Shown: positions 26,124-34,849 of the stretch, piece by piece | Layout: each line of letters opens with the position of its first letter | How positions within the stretch are numbered: the stretch's first letter is position 1 | NCBI RefSeq assembly: GCF_005280735.1 | Contig: NZ_CP040078.1 | Coordinates: 2,790,001-2,854,000, forward strand | DNA length: 64,000 nucleotides | From: Trinickia violacea | GTDB taxonomy: Bacteria; Pseudomonadota; Gammaproteobacteria; Burkholderiales; Burkholderiaceae | Direction of reading: 5' to 3' | Translations under genes and position numbers: made by a program | The notes under the pieces: model-generated | Database searches by the model: none | What the model was told of the DNA's origin: nothing | What the model saw: only the letters and a program-made list of their open reading frames with translations

Positions 26124-27119
26124 TCAGCGCGGGTCGTCGACGCGCGACACGAGCTGCGTCGGGCTGACGAATTGCAGCGCGATCAGCACCCAGATCAGCG
26201 TGATCGCCATATAGATCATCGCCATCGCATCGATCGATTGCGGCGCGCGCACGCCGGTCGAGAATGCCGCGTAGTACAGCGCGACCACGAGCGTCTGCGT
26301 CGTCGGTCCGGCCGTGAAGAAGGTCAGTTCGAACAAGCCGATCGTCCGCACGAGCACGAGCAAGCCCGCCGCGAGCATGCCGGGCACGAGCAGCGGCAGC
26401 AGCACATGCATGAAGTAGCGGAACGTATTCGCGCCGAAAATGCGCGCGGCCGATTCGAGATTCGGGTCGATCTGCTCGATGAACGGCGTCATCACGAGAA
26501 TCACGAACGGCAGCGCGGGCACGAGGTTCGCGAGAATCACGCCGGGCAGCGTGCCCGCGAGGCCGAACTTGTACATCGCGGTCGCCATGGGAATCCCATA
26601 GGTGACGGGCGGCACCATCAAAGGCAGCAGGAATACGAGCATGGCAAGCCGCTTGCCGGGAAACCGGACGCGCGCGAGTGCATAAGCCGCCGGCACGCCG
26701 AGCACGATCGACAGCACCACCACCGCGCCCACCACTTCGAGCGTCACCCAGAGCACGCTCGCAAGCTGGAAGTCGCTCCATGCCTGCCCGTACCAGTGCA
26801 GCGTGAAGCCCTCGGGCAGCGGCGTACCGAACCAGCGCGTAGCCATGGAATTGACCGCGACCGTCGCGATCAACAACAGAATGTTCAACAGGAAGAAAAC
26901 CACTATGGCCCAGACCAGCGTCTTCCACGCGCGGTCGATGAGGCTCGCGCGCGGCTTGGCGGCCGGCGTCGCGATCGGACGCATGCCGCTCGCTCGATCG
27001 GCCGCGGCTTCCGCGCGTTGCACGATGCCGCTCGGCGCTGCGCCTCTCGCGCCTCGATCGTCCGCTTTGACGCCGCCACGTTGCGGCCATGCGCGCCGGG
27101 CGTGATCGTCGCTTGCCAT
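26124..27119 (-). CDS. ABC transporter inner-membrane permease 2 (PotC/spermidine-putrescine type)
   Basis: The 331-residue protein has a cytosolic N-terminal extension and six membrane segments, beginning with TLVWAIVVFFLLNILLLIAT. The BPD permease EAA-type loop reads ESAARIFGANTFRYFMHVLL. It is the last gene of a four-gene import operon and overlaps the upstream permease by one base (TGATG). The basic, Ala/Gly-rich N-terminal 40 residues look atypical, so an internal ATG (MRPIATPAAKPRAS) may be the real start. Substrate is unknown; the architecture fits the polyamine/iron/2-aminoethylphosphonate class of importers. Confidence 0.85.
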   Translation of the reverse strand: MASDDHARRAWPQRGGVKADDRGARGAAPSGIVQRAEAAADRASGMRPIATPAAKPRASLIDRAWKTLVWAIVVFFLLNILLLIATVAVNSMATRWFGTPLPEGFTLHWYGQAWSDFQLASVLWVTLEVVGAVVVLSIVLGVPAAYALARVRFPGKRLAMLVFLLPLMVPPVTYGIPMATAMYKFGLAGTLPGVILANLVPALPFVILVMTPFIEQIDPNLESAARIFGANTFRYFMHVLLPLLVPGMLAAGLLVLVRTIGLFELTFFTAGPTTQTLVVALYYAAFSTGVRAPQSIDAMAMIYMAITLIWVLIALQFVSPTQLVSRVDDPR

Positions 27120-27991
27120 CAGCCCTTACCTCCGCTCACCGGCCCTGAGTAGAAGAAGCGCCGCGCGCCGAGCATCGCCACGACGACGAGCAGCTGCACG
27201 AAGCCCATCACGATCGCGATCGTGGAAGCCAGCGAATAGTCGTAGCTCTCGAACGCGGCCTCGGACGCCGCAATCGACATCACGCGCGTCGGCCCGGCCG
27301 GTGCACCGAGCAGCACCGCCGACGGAAACACCGAGAACGCTTGAACGAACGACAGGCAAGCGGCCATCGTCAGCCCCGGCACCAGGAGCGGCAAATAGAT
27401 CTGCCGGAACTGCTGCCACGGGCTCGCGCCCAACGTCGCCGCGGCACGCGCGAGTGTCGGATCGATACCGGTCACATACGAGAGCGTGAGCAAAAACGCG
27501 AACGGAAAACCCGCTACGACGAGCGAGATCAGCACGCCCCAATAGTTGTGCGTGAGCCGCACCTCGTCCGACACCAGATGCAGTCCCGTCACCGCTTGCG
27601 AAAACCAGCCGTTAGGGCCGAAGTACGTGAGCATGCCGTCCGCGATCAGCACGGTGCCGAGCGTGACCGGAATCACGAGCAGCGTGGTCACGAGCTTCTG
27701 ATACGGCGACTTGCGTCGCAGCGCGAAAGCGACCGGCACCGATGCGCCGACGTTGATCAGCGTCGCAGGCACTGCGAGCTTCAGCGTGACGAAGATCGTC
27801 GGCCACATCGACGTATCCGTGAAGAACGTGACGTAGTTCGCGAGCGCGCCGCCGCCGTTCATCGGCTGAAACGACAGCATCAGCCCGTACGCAAACGGAT
27901 AGATAAAGAGCGCAACGATGAACGCGAGCGCCGGTGCGACGAGCCAGCCCTTCGCGTCGCGCGGCGCGCGAGATAGGGGCAGCGTGCTCAT
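27119..27991 (-). CDS. ABC transporter inner-membrane permease 1 (PotB-type)
   Basis: The 290-residue protein begins MSTLPLSRAPRDAKGWLVAP and has six membrane segments, with the EAA loop in RAAATLGASPWQQFRQIYLP. The ATG at 27991 is chosen because it overlaps the ATPase stop (ATGA), a typical coupled arrangement; the frame stays open further upstream inside the ATPase gene but is not family-like there. It would pair with the second permease as the heterodimeric channel. Confidence 0.88.
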   Translation of the reverse strand: MSTLPLSRAPRDAKGWLVAPALAFIVALFIYPFAYGLMLSFQPMNGGGALANYVTFFTDTSMWPTIFVTLKLAVPATLINVGASVPVAFALRRKSPYQKLVTTLLVIPVTLGTVLIADGMLTYFGPNGWFSQAVTGLHLVSDEVRLTHNYWGVLISLVVAGFPFAFLLTLSYVTGIDPTLARAAATLGASPWQQFRQIYLPLLVPGLTMAACLSFVQAFSVFPSAVLLGAPAGPTRVMSIAASEAAFESYDYSLASTIAIVMGFVQLLVVVAMLGARRFFYSGPVSGGKG

Positions 27992-29070
27992 GACTCTTCT
28001 TCGGCCTCGTAGACCAGCACGCGCGACGGCGCAATGCGCAGCGTCAGGCGCTCGCCTTCGCTGAATTCCCCCGGCATGCGCGCCCACAGCTTGCCGAACG
28101 GTGCATTCGCGAGCACGAGCGAATCGCGTCCGCCATATTCGACGGTTTCGATTTGCACGTCGAACGCGTTTTCGTCGACGGGTGTGGCGCGTTCGAAATC
28201 GTCAGGCCGCATCGCCAGCGCGACCGCCTTGCGATCGAAGCCGGACATCGCCACGCCGACGAGCCGCACGCCCTGAGCCGACATCGCGACGTATTCTCCG
28301 AGCCCCTCTTCGAGCGTGAACGGCACCACGTTGCGATAGCCCATGAAGCGCGCGACATGCAGGTTCGTTGGTCGACCGTATACCGCCTGCGGTATACCAA
28401 TCTGCTGCACGACGCCCTCCTTCATCACGACGATGCGGTCGGCCATCGAAAGCGCCTCGTCCTGATCGTGCGTCACATAAATCGTCGCGCGCTCGAGGCT
28501 CGTGTGAATGCGCCGGATCTCGGCGCGCATTTCGATGCGCAGCTTCGTATCGAGATTCGACAGCGGCTCGTCCATGAGCACGAGCGGCGGCTCGATGACG
28601 ATCGCGCGCGCGATCGCGACACGCTGCTGCTGCCCGCCGGACAATTGCCCCGGCAGCTTGTTCTCGTGGCCGACGAGCTGCACGAGCTGCAGCGCTTCAC
28701 GCGCGCGCCGATGCGCTTCCGCCTTCGGCACACCGCGCATCTTCAGGCCGAAGCCGACGTTGTTCAGCACCGACATATGCGGGAACAGCGCGTAGTTCTG
28801 GAACACCATGCCGAAGCCGCGCTTCTCGGGCGGCAACACGTCGATGCGTTCGTCGTCGAGCCAGATGCCGCCCGCCGTAAGCGGTTGCAATCCGGCGATG
28901 CAATTGAGCGCCGTCGATTTGCCGCAGCCGGACGGCCCCAGAAGCGCGATGAACTCGCCGCGCCCGATTTCCAGATCGAGATTGCGCAGCGCGGCGACCG
29001 GCTCGCCTTGCGCGTTCGTGAAGCTGCGGCACACCGAGTCGAGCCGCAAGCGCTCAAAAGAATGCCTCAT
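27988..29070 (-). CDS. ABC transporter ATP-binding protein (PotA/FbpC-type)
   Basis: The 360-residue protein has all ABC ATPase motifs: Walker A GPSGCGKST near residue 45, Q-loop in MVFQNYALFPHMSV, signature LSGGQQQRVAIARA, Walker B LVLMDEPLSNLD and the H-loop VTHDQDEALSMADR. A C-terminal TOBE-type domain (about 240-355) is present, as in polyamine and iron importers. It is 81 bp downstream of the binding-protein gene and overlaps the first permease gene by 4 nt. Confidence 0.93.
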   Translation of the reverse strand: MRHSFERLRLDSVCRSFTNAQGEPVAALRNLDLEIGRGEFIALLGPSGCGKSTALNCIAGLQPLTAGGIWLDDERIDVLPPEKRGFGMVFQNYALFPHMSVLNNVGFGLKMRGVPKAEAHRRAREALQLVQLVGHENKLPGQLSGGQQQRVAIARAIVIEPPLVLMDEPLSNLDTKLRIEMRAEIRRIHTSLERATIYVTHDQDEALSMADRIVVMKEGVVQQIGIPQAVYGRPTNLHVARFMGYRNVVPFTLEEGLGEYVAMSAQGVRLVGVAMSGFDRKAVALAMRPDDFERATPVDENAFDVQIETVEYGGRDSLVLANAPFGKLWARMPGEFSEGERLTLRIAPSRVLVYEAEEES

Positions 29071-29151
29071 GTGGCCTCCCGTCCCCCAAGGGGACTTCCT
29101 GCGGGCGCCGGTTCCGCCCCGAGGAAGGCAAGCCCCCCTCGCACCCCGAAG
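29071..29151. repeat. GC-rich hairpin region between binding-protein and ATPase genes
   Basis: The gap holds a GTCCCC-CAA-GGGGAC hairpin (29091-29105) and further G/C-rich runs that can fold. Such structures after a binding-protein gene often lower downstream expression or protect the upstream mRNA, so the binding protein is made in excess. That role is inferred. Confidence 0.4.
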
Positions 29152-30321
29152 TCACTTCGTCTTCTGCGCGCCGATATCGCGGTCCCATTTCTGGAAAGCG
29201 GCGACCATCGCCTGCGCGGAAAGCGGTATCTGATGCGGACGATCGGCAATCCACTTGTCGTACTCCGGACGGCCGTACTTCTTGATCACCTCCTGGCTAT
29301 GCGCGGGGGCCCGGGCAAGCGTGACATCCTTCACGGCCGGACCCGGATAGAAATAGCCGTCGTCGTAGGTCAACGCCTGCTGCGCGGGCTCGAGCATGAA
29401 GTTCATCAGCTTGAAGAGCACCGCCACCTTGTCCTTCGGCACGCCCTTCGGAATCACCATGTAGTGTGCGTCGTTCACCCACGTCATGTTGTCGAACGCC
29501 TGCACCTTGAAGTCGGCGGGCACGATGCCGAGCGCGCGCGGATTGAGGTCCCAGCCCGTCACGGTCACCGTCATGTCACGCGTGCCCTCGCCCAGCTCCT
29601 TCATCACCGCCGAGGTGCCGCCCGGGTAGTAAGGGATGCAATCGTTCAATGCCTTGAGAAACGCCCAGGTCTTGTCCCAGCCGTTGATCGGGTCCTGCGG
29701 GTTCTTGTCGCCGAGCACGTAAGGCAGGCCCATCAGGAACGTGCGCCCCGGGCCGGAATTCGCTGGACGCGCATAGATCAGCTTGTTCGGATGCGCCTTG
29801 CACCATTGCAGCAGTTGCTCGGGCGTCTTCGGGGGATCGCCGACTTTGGCGGGGTTGTACTCGATCAGCGGACCGGCCGGCATATACGCGACCTCGATCC
29901 CGTAGCCTTGTGCCAGGTCCTGCATCTTGCGCGGACCGGGTGCGTATTTGTCGAGCAGGCCCGGAAACGCGCCGGCGTTATCGGGCAAGAGCTTGAGCCA
30001 CAAGTTCTGTTCGATGCCGGCCGCGAGCGCGTCGGTGCCGGTCAGGACGAGATCGATATCGGCGCGCCCCGCTGCCTGCATCGCCTTGATCTTGCCCGGC
30101 AATTGGGGCGCTGGCGCGTTGGTATACGTGATGTTGGAGACAAGATTCGGATACTTCGCCTTGAACGCCTCGAAGCCCTTCTGCGTGAGCTGCAGATTGC
30201 CCGCGACGTCGACAATGTTCAGCGTGATCGGGTCCGCGTGCGCGGCAATGCTGCCGAGCGCCGTAACGAAGACGGCGCCGAGGGCCGCCAGCTTGACTGA
30301 CAACCTGCCAGGAAAAGACAT
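29152..30321 (-). CDS. ABC transporter periplasmic substrate-binding protein
   Basis: The 389-residue protein has a signal peptide (LSVKLAALGAVFVTALGSIA then AHA) from the ATG at 30321, which has an AGGAG ribosome site. It belongs to the extracellular solute-binding class related to PotD/YnjB, with NIVDVAGNLQLTQKGFEAFK near the mature start and a MTVTVTGWDLNPRALGIVPA segment. It delivers ligand to the permease pair. The ligand cannot be assigned; polyamine, thiamine-like and Fe3+ binding proteins all share this fold. The 14-bp motif at 30360 lies 39-52 bp upstream of the start. Confidence 0.88.
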   Translation of the reverse strand: MSFPGRLSVKLAALGAVFVTALGSIAAHADPITLNIVDVAGNLQLTQKGFEAFKAKYPNLVSNITYTNAPAPQLPGKIKAMQAAGRADIDLVLTGTDALAAGIEQNLWLKLLPDNAGAFPGLLDKYAPGPRKMQDLAQGYGIEVAYMPAGPLIEYNPAKVGDPPKTPEQLLQWCKAHPNKLIYARPANSGPGRTFLMGLPYVLGDKNPQDPINGWDKTWAFLKALNDCIPYYPGGTSAVMKELGEGTRDMTVTVTGWDLNPRALGIVPADFKVQAFDNMTWVNDAHYMVIPKGVPKDKVAVLFKLMNFMLEPAQQALTYDDGYFYPGPAVKDVTLARAPAHSQEVIKKYGRPEYDKWIADRPHQIPLSAQAMVAAFQKWDRDIGAQKTK

Positions 30322-30359
30322 GGCATCTCCTGTCCTTGAGCTCGAACGGACGACGGCTC

Positions 30360-30373
30360 TCACGGTAGCACTG
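30360..30373 (-). promoter_or_regulatory. Candidate GntR operator upstream of the ABC operon
   Basis: TCACGGTAGCACTG lies just upstream of the binding-protein gene. The same motif with one change (TCACGGTAGTACTG) occurs at 31160 in front of the GntR-type regulator gene. Two matches at 13 of 14 bases ahead of the two divergent-function units point to a shared operator. Confidence 0.55.
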
Positions 30374-30446
30374 CCGATTCCATGTCGTCAAACAACATCC
30401 GGCAATTTGCGCCGCACCCCCTGACAACTTTTACGGACCTGCCCGC

Positions 30447-31142
30447 TCACGACCCGAACATCCGCTCAACCGCCCGTTCGAGATGCTGGCGCATCGCCAG
30501 CGCCGCTGCTTGCGGGTCGCGCTTGCGGATCGCCTCCAGTACCGCGAGATGCTCCTGTTGAACGAGCCGCTGGCGCTCGACGGATTTCACGAGCGACAAA
30601 TTGCGCGACAGGTTCATGCTGAACACGATCTGCTCCTGAATGAACGAGATCGCCGAGATGAAGAACTGGTTCTTCGACGCGCGCGCAATGGCCAGATGGA
30701 ACGCGAAATCGTCCTTCGCGCCGATGCCTTCGGTTTCGACCACCGTCTGCAGGTTGTCCCATTCGTGCTGGATCGCGGCGATGTCGTCGTCGTCGGCCTT
30801 CTCGGCCGCGAGCGCCGCTGCGCCCGATTCGGTCACCACGCGGTATTCGTAGCAGCGTTTGATGTCCGACAGGCTTTCGAGCGGCGCGAAGCGCTTCACG
30901 TTCGGGTCGGGGCGCCGCACGACCGTCGTGCCGGAGCCGTGGCGTGTGGCGATGATGCCGTCGGCGCGCAGTTGCGCGAGCGCCTCGCGCACGGTCGGGC
31001 GCGAGGTGGCGAAGCGTTCGGCGAGCGCGTGCTCGGTCGGCAGGCGATCCCCTTCCTTGTATTCGCCGTCGATGATGCGGTTCAGGATGTCGCTGTAGAT
31101 GCGTCCCGGCATGCCGGGCGATTTGCGTTCGGTTGGTATCAC
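30447..31142 (-). CDS. GntR-family regulator, FadR/FCD type
   Basis: The protein has about 231 residues from the GTG at 31142 (VIPTERKSPGMPGRIYSDIL). The winged helix reads EYKEGDRLPTEHALAERFAT with SRPTVREALAQLRADGIIAT. The C-terminal FCD ligand domain has YRVVTESGAAALAAEKADDD and DFAFHLAIARASKNQFF, with the conserved Asp/His metal-site residues of that fold. It lies directly upstream of the ABC operon on the same strand and is the obvious regulator of it. The start is uncertain: ATG at 31112 or in-frame codons further upstream are possible, but the operator-like motif at 31160 and the palindrome at 31236 suggest non-coding sequence there. Confidence 0.85.
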   Translation of the reverse strand: MIPTERKSPGMPGRIYSDILNRIIDGEYKEGDRLPTEHALAERFATSRPTVREALAQLRADGIIATRHGSGTTVVRRPDPNVKRFAPLESLSDIKRCYEYRVVTESGAAALAAEKADDDDIAAIQHEWDNLQTVVETEGIGAKDDFAFHLAIARASKNQFFISAISFIQEQIVFSMNLSRNLSLVKSVERQRLVQQEHLAVLEAIRKRDPQAAALAMRQHLERAVERMFGS

Positions 31143-31159
31143 GAGGAGGCGCCCAGTTG

Positions 31160-31173
31160 TCACGGTAGTACTG
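31160..31173 (-). promoter_or_regulatory. Candidate GntR autoregulatory operator
   Basis: TCACGGTAGTACTG lies 18-31 bp upstream of the GTG chosen for the regulator and matches the motif at 30360 in 13 of 14 positions. It contains an AGTACT core palindrome. Autoregulation plus control of the ABC operon is inferred. Confidence 0.55.
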
Positions 31174-31235
31174 GATTGTAAGGCAAACAACGCCAATTTC
31201 CGCAACATCTCGGCTAACAACTTTCGTAAGGGCGT

Positions 31236-31251
31236 GTCAGGATTTCCTGAC
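31236..31251. promoter_or_regulatory. 7-2-7 inverted repeat GTCAGGATTTCCTGAC, copy 1
   Basis: Two perfect heptamer arms (GTCAGGA / TCCTGAC) are separated by two bases. The identical 16-mer recurs at 37551, just past the NarL-type response regulator gene. NarL-family regulators are known to bind 7-2-7 inverted repeats, so this is a strong candidate target. It sits between the GntR gene and the small gene at 31440. Confidence 0.65.
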
Positions 31252-31336
31252 CTCAATTGCAGAATGCCCCTCAATCGATTTCCGCGTTTCCCGACGGCAT
31301 TCGTATACCAGCCCGCCTACCATGGAATGCAGTTTG

Positions 31337-31404
31337 GGCCGGCCCGTTTGGGCACGGGCTGTATAGGCCAGCCTATTAGGGCTGGCCCATTCGGGCTGGC
31401 CCAT
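31337..31404. repeat. Short GC-rich repeats (GGGCTGGCCCAT type)
   Basis: GGGCTGGCCCAT occurs at 31379 and again at 31393, with a related GGGCCGGCCCGT at 31337. Each copy contains a GGCC-centred palindrome. They may be local slippage products ahead of the gene at 31440. Confidence 0.55.
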
Positions 31405-31439
31405 CGGGGCACGGTTACTCTTGATCCGCGGTCGCTCCC

Positions 31440-31748
31440 ATGACTCTCCATCCGTCCGAGCGCGAACAGGCTGTCGAGCACATCAACGGCATCTGCCTGC
31501 GTCTGTTCGATAGCTGGTGCGAAACCAGAAGCGTGACGCCGCTGGTGTACTTGATGCATTGCTGGCCCCTGCTCGACAGCGGCACGACGTCGATCAAGCG
31601 GCTCGTCGAAACGCTGACCGAATTGAAGAAATTCCACCCTGAAACGCTGGACCATGGGCTGTCGCCATGTTTCGCGGAACTGGTCGACCGAGCGAACGAG
31701 GTCCTCGTCTACTTGCCCGAGCGCACGCGGCGCGCCGCGAACGCCTGA
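31440..31748 (+). CDS. Small conserved-looking hypothetical protein
   Basis: The 102-residue frame (MTLHPSEREQAVEHINGICL) has balanced codon use and amino-acid content of a globular helical protein, with SIKRLVETLTELKKFHPETL in the middle. I do not recognise a family. The ribosome site is weak. It lies 190 bp downstream of the 7-2-7 repeat and convergent with the solute-binding protein gene, whose stop is 20 bp away. It could be a target of the response regulator encoded in this locus. Confidence 0.5.
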   Translation: MTLHPSEREQAVEHINGICLRLFDSWCETRSVTPLVYLMHCWPLLDSGTTSIKRLVETLTELKKFHPETLDHGLSPCFAELVDRANEVLVYLPERTRRAANA

Positions 31749-31768
31749 ACATGTAACCGGATTGGGGC

Positions 31769-32641
31769 CTACCGCAAAGATGCCGGATCGAACCACAGTT
31801 CCTTGCGGTCCCGCGGCACCCAAGCCGGCAGATAGGGGTTTTGAAGTTCGATGATGGTCCGATGGGACAGATCGAGGTCCGAGAGCTGGCTCGCGAAGTG
31901 CCGGTTGAAAAACGCCTGGAAGCTGCCGTTTTTTTGCATCAGTTCGAGCCCGTCGCGGATTCGCGCAGCGAGACGGGGTTGCGATTTGCTGACATAGAAG
32001 AACTGCGCGAACGGGTACTTGATCAGGAGATGCCGGTCGATCGCGAGATTCGGATAGCGGGGCCCGTATGCCCGCTCCTCCTCCGGCGCCTCGAGTACCC
32101 CGCGGGGAAAGAGATCAAAACGCCCATGAAGAAGCATGAGAAAAAGCGAGTCGTAGGTTTCGGCGGTCGTAACGGGCACGCGGTTGTACTGATACACGCG
32201 CACGTCGCCCCAATTGCTGCCTTGACCGACGGAAAGCGACCGTAGCTGCTCGAGCGTCGTCACGGTGTCGATCTTCGCCTGGTTGTGCTTGTCGATCAGC
32301 GCGACGCGATAGCCGAGCAGCCCGCGGTCGATCGGGAAGGGAATCGGAATCATCCCTTCGTCGAAGTCTTCATGGCCGGCGTCGCTGATCATGATGTTGA
32401 TGCGATCCCCCTTTAGCGCCTCGGTGTGCGAGCGCGCGATCGAGATCGGATCGGTGTAGGGGATCTCGACGTAGGGGCCGTAGGTCGGCGTGGTGACTTT
32501 CAGCACCTCCGTCAGCAGCTCGAAGGGATACGCGTAACGTACGAGGTATTCCTCGGATTTGAGCGGACGCACCACGTCGGCCGCGAACACCGATGAACTC
32601 AGGAGAGACCAGAACAACAGTCCGCAAAGCATTTTGCGCAT
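31769..32641 (-). CDS. Periplasmic solute-binding protein, family 3-like (sensor partner)
   Basis: The 290-residue protein has a signal peptide from the ATG at 32641 (MLCGLLFWSLLSSSVFAADV). The remainder resembles amino-acid type SBP_bac_3 domains but lacks an associated ABC transporter. Features include TYGPYVEIPYTDPISIARSH and a C-terminal MQKNGSFQAFFNRHFASQLS. It is divergent from a hybrid histidine kinase, 60 bp away, which suggests it presents a ligand to the kinase or is itself a sensory protein. The frame stays open upstream of 32641 but overlaps the kinase gene and has no signal-peptide logic. Confidence 0.75.
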   Translation of the reverse strand: MRKMLCGLLFWSLLSSSVFAADVVRPLKSEEYLVRYAYPFELLTEVLKVTTPTYGPYVEIPYTDPISIARSHTEALKGDRINIMISDAGHEDFDEGMIPIPFPIDRGLLGYRVALIDKHNQAKIDTVTTLEQLRSLSVGQGSNWGDVRVYQYNRVPVTTAETYDSLFLMLLHGRFDLFPRGVLEAPEEERAYGPRYPNLAIDRHLLIKYPFAQFFYVSKSQPRLAARIRDGLELMQKNGSFQAFFNRHFASQLSDLDLSHRTIIELQNPYLPAWVPRDRKELWFDPASLR

Positions 32642-32701
32642 GATAGTCGGCTTGCAGGTGGCACATAATTGCAAAAATAACCCGGACACTCGCGGGAAGA
32701 T

Positions 32702-34849
32702 ATGACGCTCAATACGTTCGGCGTGCTGTGGAATCCGGTCCAGCGCTCGCGCCATAGCGTGCTGCTGCGGCTGCTCGCGACCGTATTGCTGTTCAGCGTC
32801 GTCGTCACGCTGCTGCTGACTGCCTTGCAGCTCTACCGCGATTATCACCGCGGAGCGGCGCGGATCGAAAACCAGCTCGTCGATATCGACCGCAGCTATC
32901 GCGACAGTCTCAGCGAGGCACTCTGGCGGCTCGACCACGACCAGCTACAGCTCGAACTCGACGGTATCTTGCGCCTCGCGGACGTCCGCGCGGCAGAGGT
33001 TCACGAGGCCGGATCGGAGACGCCGATGGTAGTCACCGCGGGGCAGCGCGCAACGAGCGCGGCGATCGTCCGCGAGTTTCCGCTCGACTATCGCGTGGGG
33101 GGCAAGCTGCAGCAAATCGGCACGCTTCACGTCGAAGCGACGCTCGCCGACCTGTACGCCGACCTCAGGCGCACCGCGTTCGTGATCCTGATGAGTCAGG
33201 CTGCGAACACGTTTCTCGTCTCGCTCTTCACGATCTCGATCTTCTACGTGCTCGTCACGCGCCACCTCGCGACGATCGCGCGTTTCGTCGGACGCTACGA
33301 CTTCCGCCAGCCGCCGCAAACCCTGGCGCTGCAGCGGCCCGCGCACCATCAGCCGGATGAGCTCGATCGCGTCGTCACTGCGTTCAACGGCATGGGTGCG
33401 CGGGTCTATCGCGCCTATCTCGACGAGCGCGAGGCGGCGGAGGAGCGCGAGGCGCGGCGTCTCGCGGAAGCGGCCAACCGCGCGAAGGGCGAATTCCTCG
33501 CGAGCATGAGCCATGAATTGCGCACGCCGTTGAACGGCATCCTCGGTTACGCGCAGATCCTGCGCCGCGACGGCACGCTAGGGGAGAAACAGCGCGACGG
33601 CATCGACGTGATTCAACGAAGCGGCGAGCATCTGCTCGTTCTGATCGAAGACATTCTCGACTTCGCGAAGATCGAAGCCGGCAAGTTGCGGCTGGAAATG
33701 TCCGACGTGCCGCTCGCGAGCCTCTTGCCGATGATCCGCGAAATCATCGGCGTGAAGGCGGAGCAAAAGGCGCTCGAGTTCGTTTGCGAACTCGCCGACG
33801 ACGCCCCGCTCAGCGTGCGCGCCGACGAGCGGCGGCTGCGTCAGGTGCTGCTCAATCTGCTCGCGAACGCGGTGAAGTTCACGCAGCGCGGCAGCATCAG
33901 CCTGCGCGTGACGCGCTCGTCGTTCGGCACGGCGCGTTTCGAGGTTCGCGATACCGGCATCGGCATCGCCGCCGATCAGCTCGAGACGATCTTCGAACCG
34001 TTCGAGCAGGCGCGCGGCCCCGGGCATCGCGTCGACGGCACCGGCCTCGGCCTCGCGATCAGCCGCCAGCTCGTGCGCGCGATGGGCGGCGAGATTCGCG
34101 TCGAGAGCGAAGTGGGCCGCGGCAGTGCCTTCTGGTTCCGGCTGATGCCGGCGCTGACCGTGCCCGCCGGCGACACCAAGCGCCCGGCGCGCGCCGTCAT
34201 CGGCTACGAGGGACCGCGCGTGAAAGTCTTGATCGTCGACGACGATGCGACCAATCGCAAAGTCGCGCGCGATTTCCTGAGCGGGCTCGGCTTTGTCACG
34301 ACGGAAGCCGTCAACGGTCTCGAAGGTCTCGATCAAGCGCTCGCCGAAAAACCGGCGCTCGTGCTGACCGATATCGTGATGCCCGTGCTCGACGGCCTCG
34401 ATGCGACACGGCGGCTGCGGCGCCTGCCCGGGTTCGACGAGGTGCCCGTCATCGCGGTTTCGGCGAGCCCTTCCGGCGCCGATGAGCAGAAGAGCCTCGA
34501 AGCGGGCGCGAACGCGTTCCTCTCCAAGCCGGTCGACTTCGACATACTCGTCGCGCAAATGGGCTTGCTGCTGCAATTGGATTGGACGTACGCGCCGCTC
34601 GCCGATACGGAGGCGCTGCTTCCCGCATCCGAACGCTATACCGTTCCGGACGCCGAGATGCAGACGCTGCATCGCCTCGCGCGCCTCGGCAACATGCGCG
34701 AAATACTGCAATGGGCGGACCGCGTCGCGTCGCTCGACGAACGCTACGTCCCGTTCGCCTCGCAATTGCGCGTGCTCGCCAAGGGTTATCAATCGAAGGC
34801 GATCCTTCAGCTCGTCGAGCGGCACCTCGGTGAGGGGCAAGCATCATGA
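32702..34849 (+). CDS. Hybrid sensor histidine kinase with C-terminal receiver
   Basis: The 715-residue inner-membrane kinase has a first membrane segment (LLRLLATVLLFSVVVTLLLT, about 21-42), a periplasmic sensor of about 120 residues, and a second segment (NTFLVSLFTISIFYVLVTR). A HAMP-like linker leads to the HisKA H-box FLASMSHELRTPLNGILGYA. The ATP lid carries QVLLNLLANAVKFTQ, DTGIGIAADQ and GTGLGLAISRQLVRAMGG. The receiver reads VKVLIVDDDATNRKVARDFL, phospho-acceptor in ALVLTDIVMPVLDG and Lys in FLSKPVD. The last roughly 95 residues after the receiver match nothing I recognise. It overlaps the next gene by 4 nt. Confidence 0.93.
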   Translation: MTLNTFGVLWNPVQRSRHSVLLRLLATVLLFSVVVTLLLTALQLYRDYHRGAARIENQLVDIDRSYRDSLSEALWRLDHDQLQLELDGILRLADVRAAEVHEAGSETPMVVTAGQRATSAAIVREFPLDYRVGGKLQQIGTLHVEATLADLYADLRRTAFVILMSQAANTFLVSLFTISIFYVLVTRHLATIARFVGRYDFRQPPQTLALQRPAHHQPDELDRVVTAFNGMGARVYRAYLDEREAAEEREARRLAEAANRAKGEFLASMSHELRTPLNGILGYAQILRRDGTLGEKQRDGIDVIQRSGEHLLVLIEDILDFAKIEAGKLRLEMSDVPLASLLPMIREIIGVKAEQKALEFVCELADDAPLSVRADERRLRQVLLNLLANAVKFTQRGSISLRVTRSSFGTARFEVRDTGIGIAADQLETIFEPFEQARGPGHRVDGTGLGLAISRQLVRAMGGEIRVESEVGRGSAFWFRLMPALTVPAGDTKRPARAVIGYEGPRVKVLIVDDDATNRKVARDFLSGLGFVTTEAVNGLEGLDQALAEKPALVLTDIVMPVLDGLDATRRLRRLPGFDEVPVIAVSASPSGADEQKSLEAGANAFLSKPVDFDILVAQMGLLLQLDWTYAPLADTEALLPASERYTVPDAEMQTLHRLARLGNMREILQWADRVASLDERYVPFASQLRVLAKGYQSKAILQLVERHLGEGQAS

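Noticed and set aside
28153..30300. Long plus-strand open frame opposite the ABC ATPase and binding-protein genes
   Set aside because: It is antisense to two genes with clear motifs and has His/Arg-rich shadow composition.
32642..32938. Upstream extension of the solute-binding protein frame
   Set aside because: It overlaps the divergent kinase gene and is Gln/Arg-rich; the signal peptide begins at 32641.
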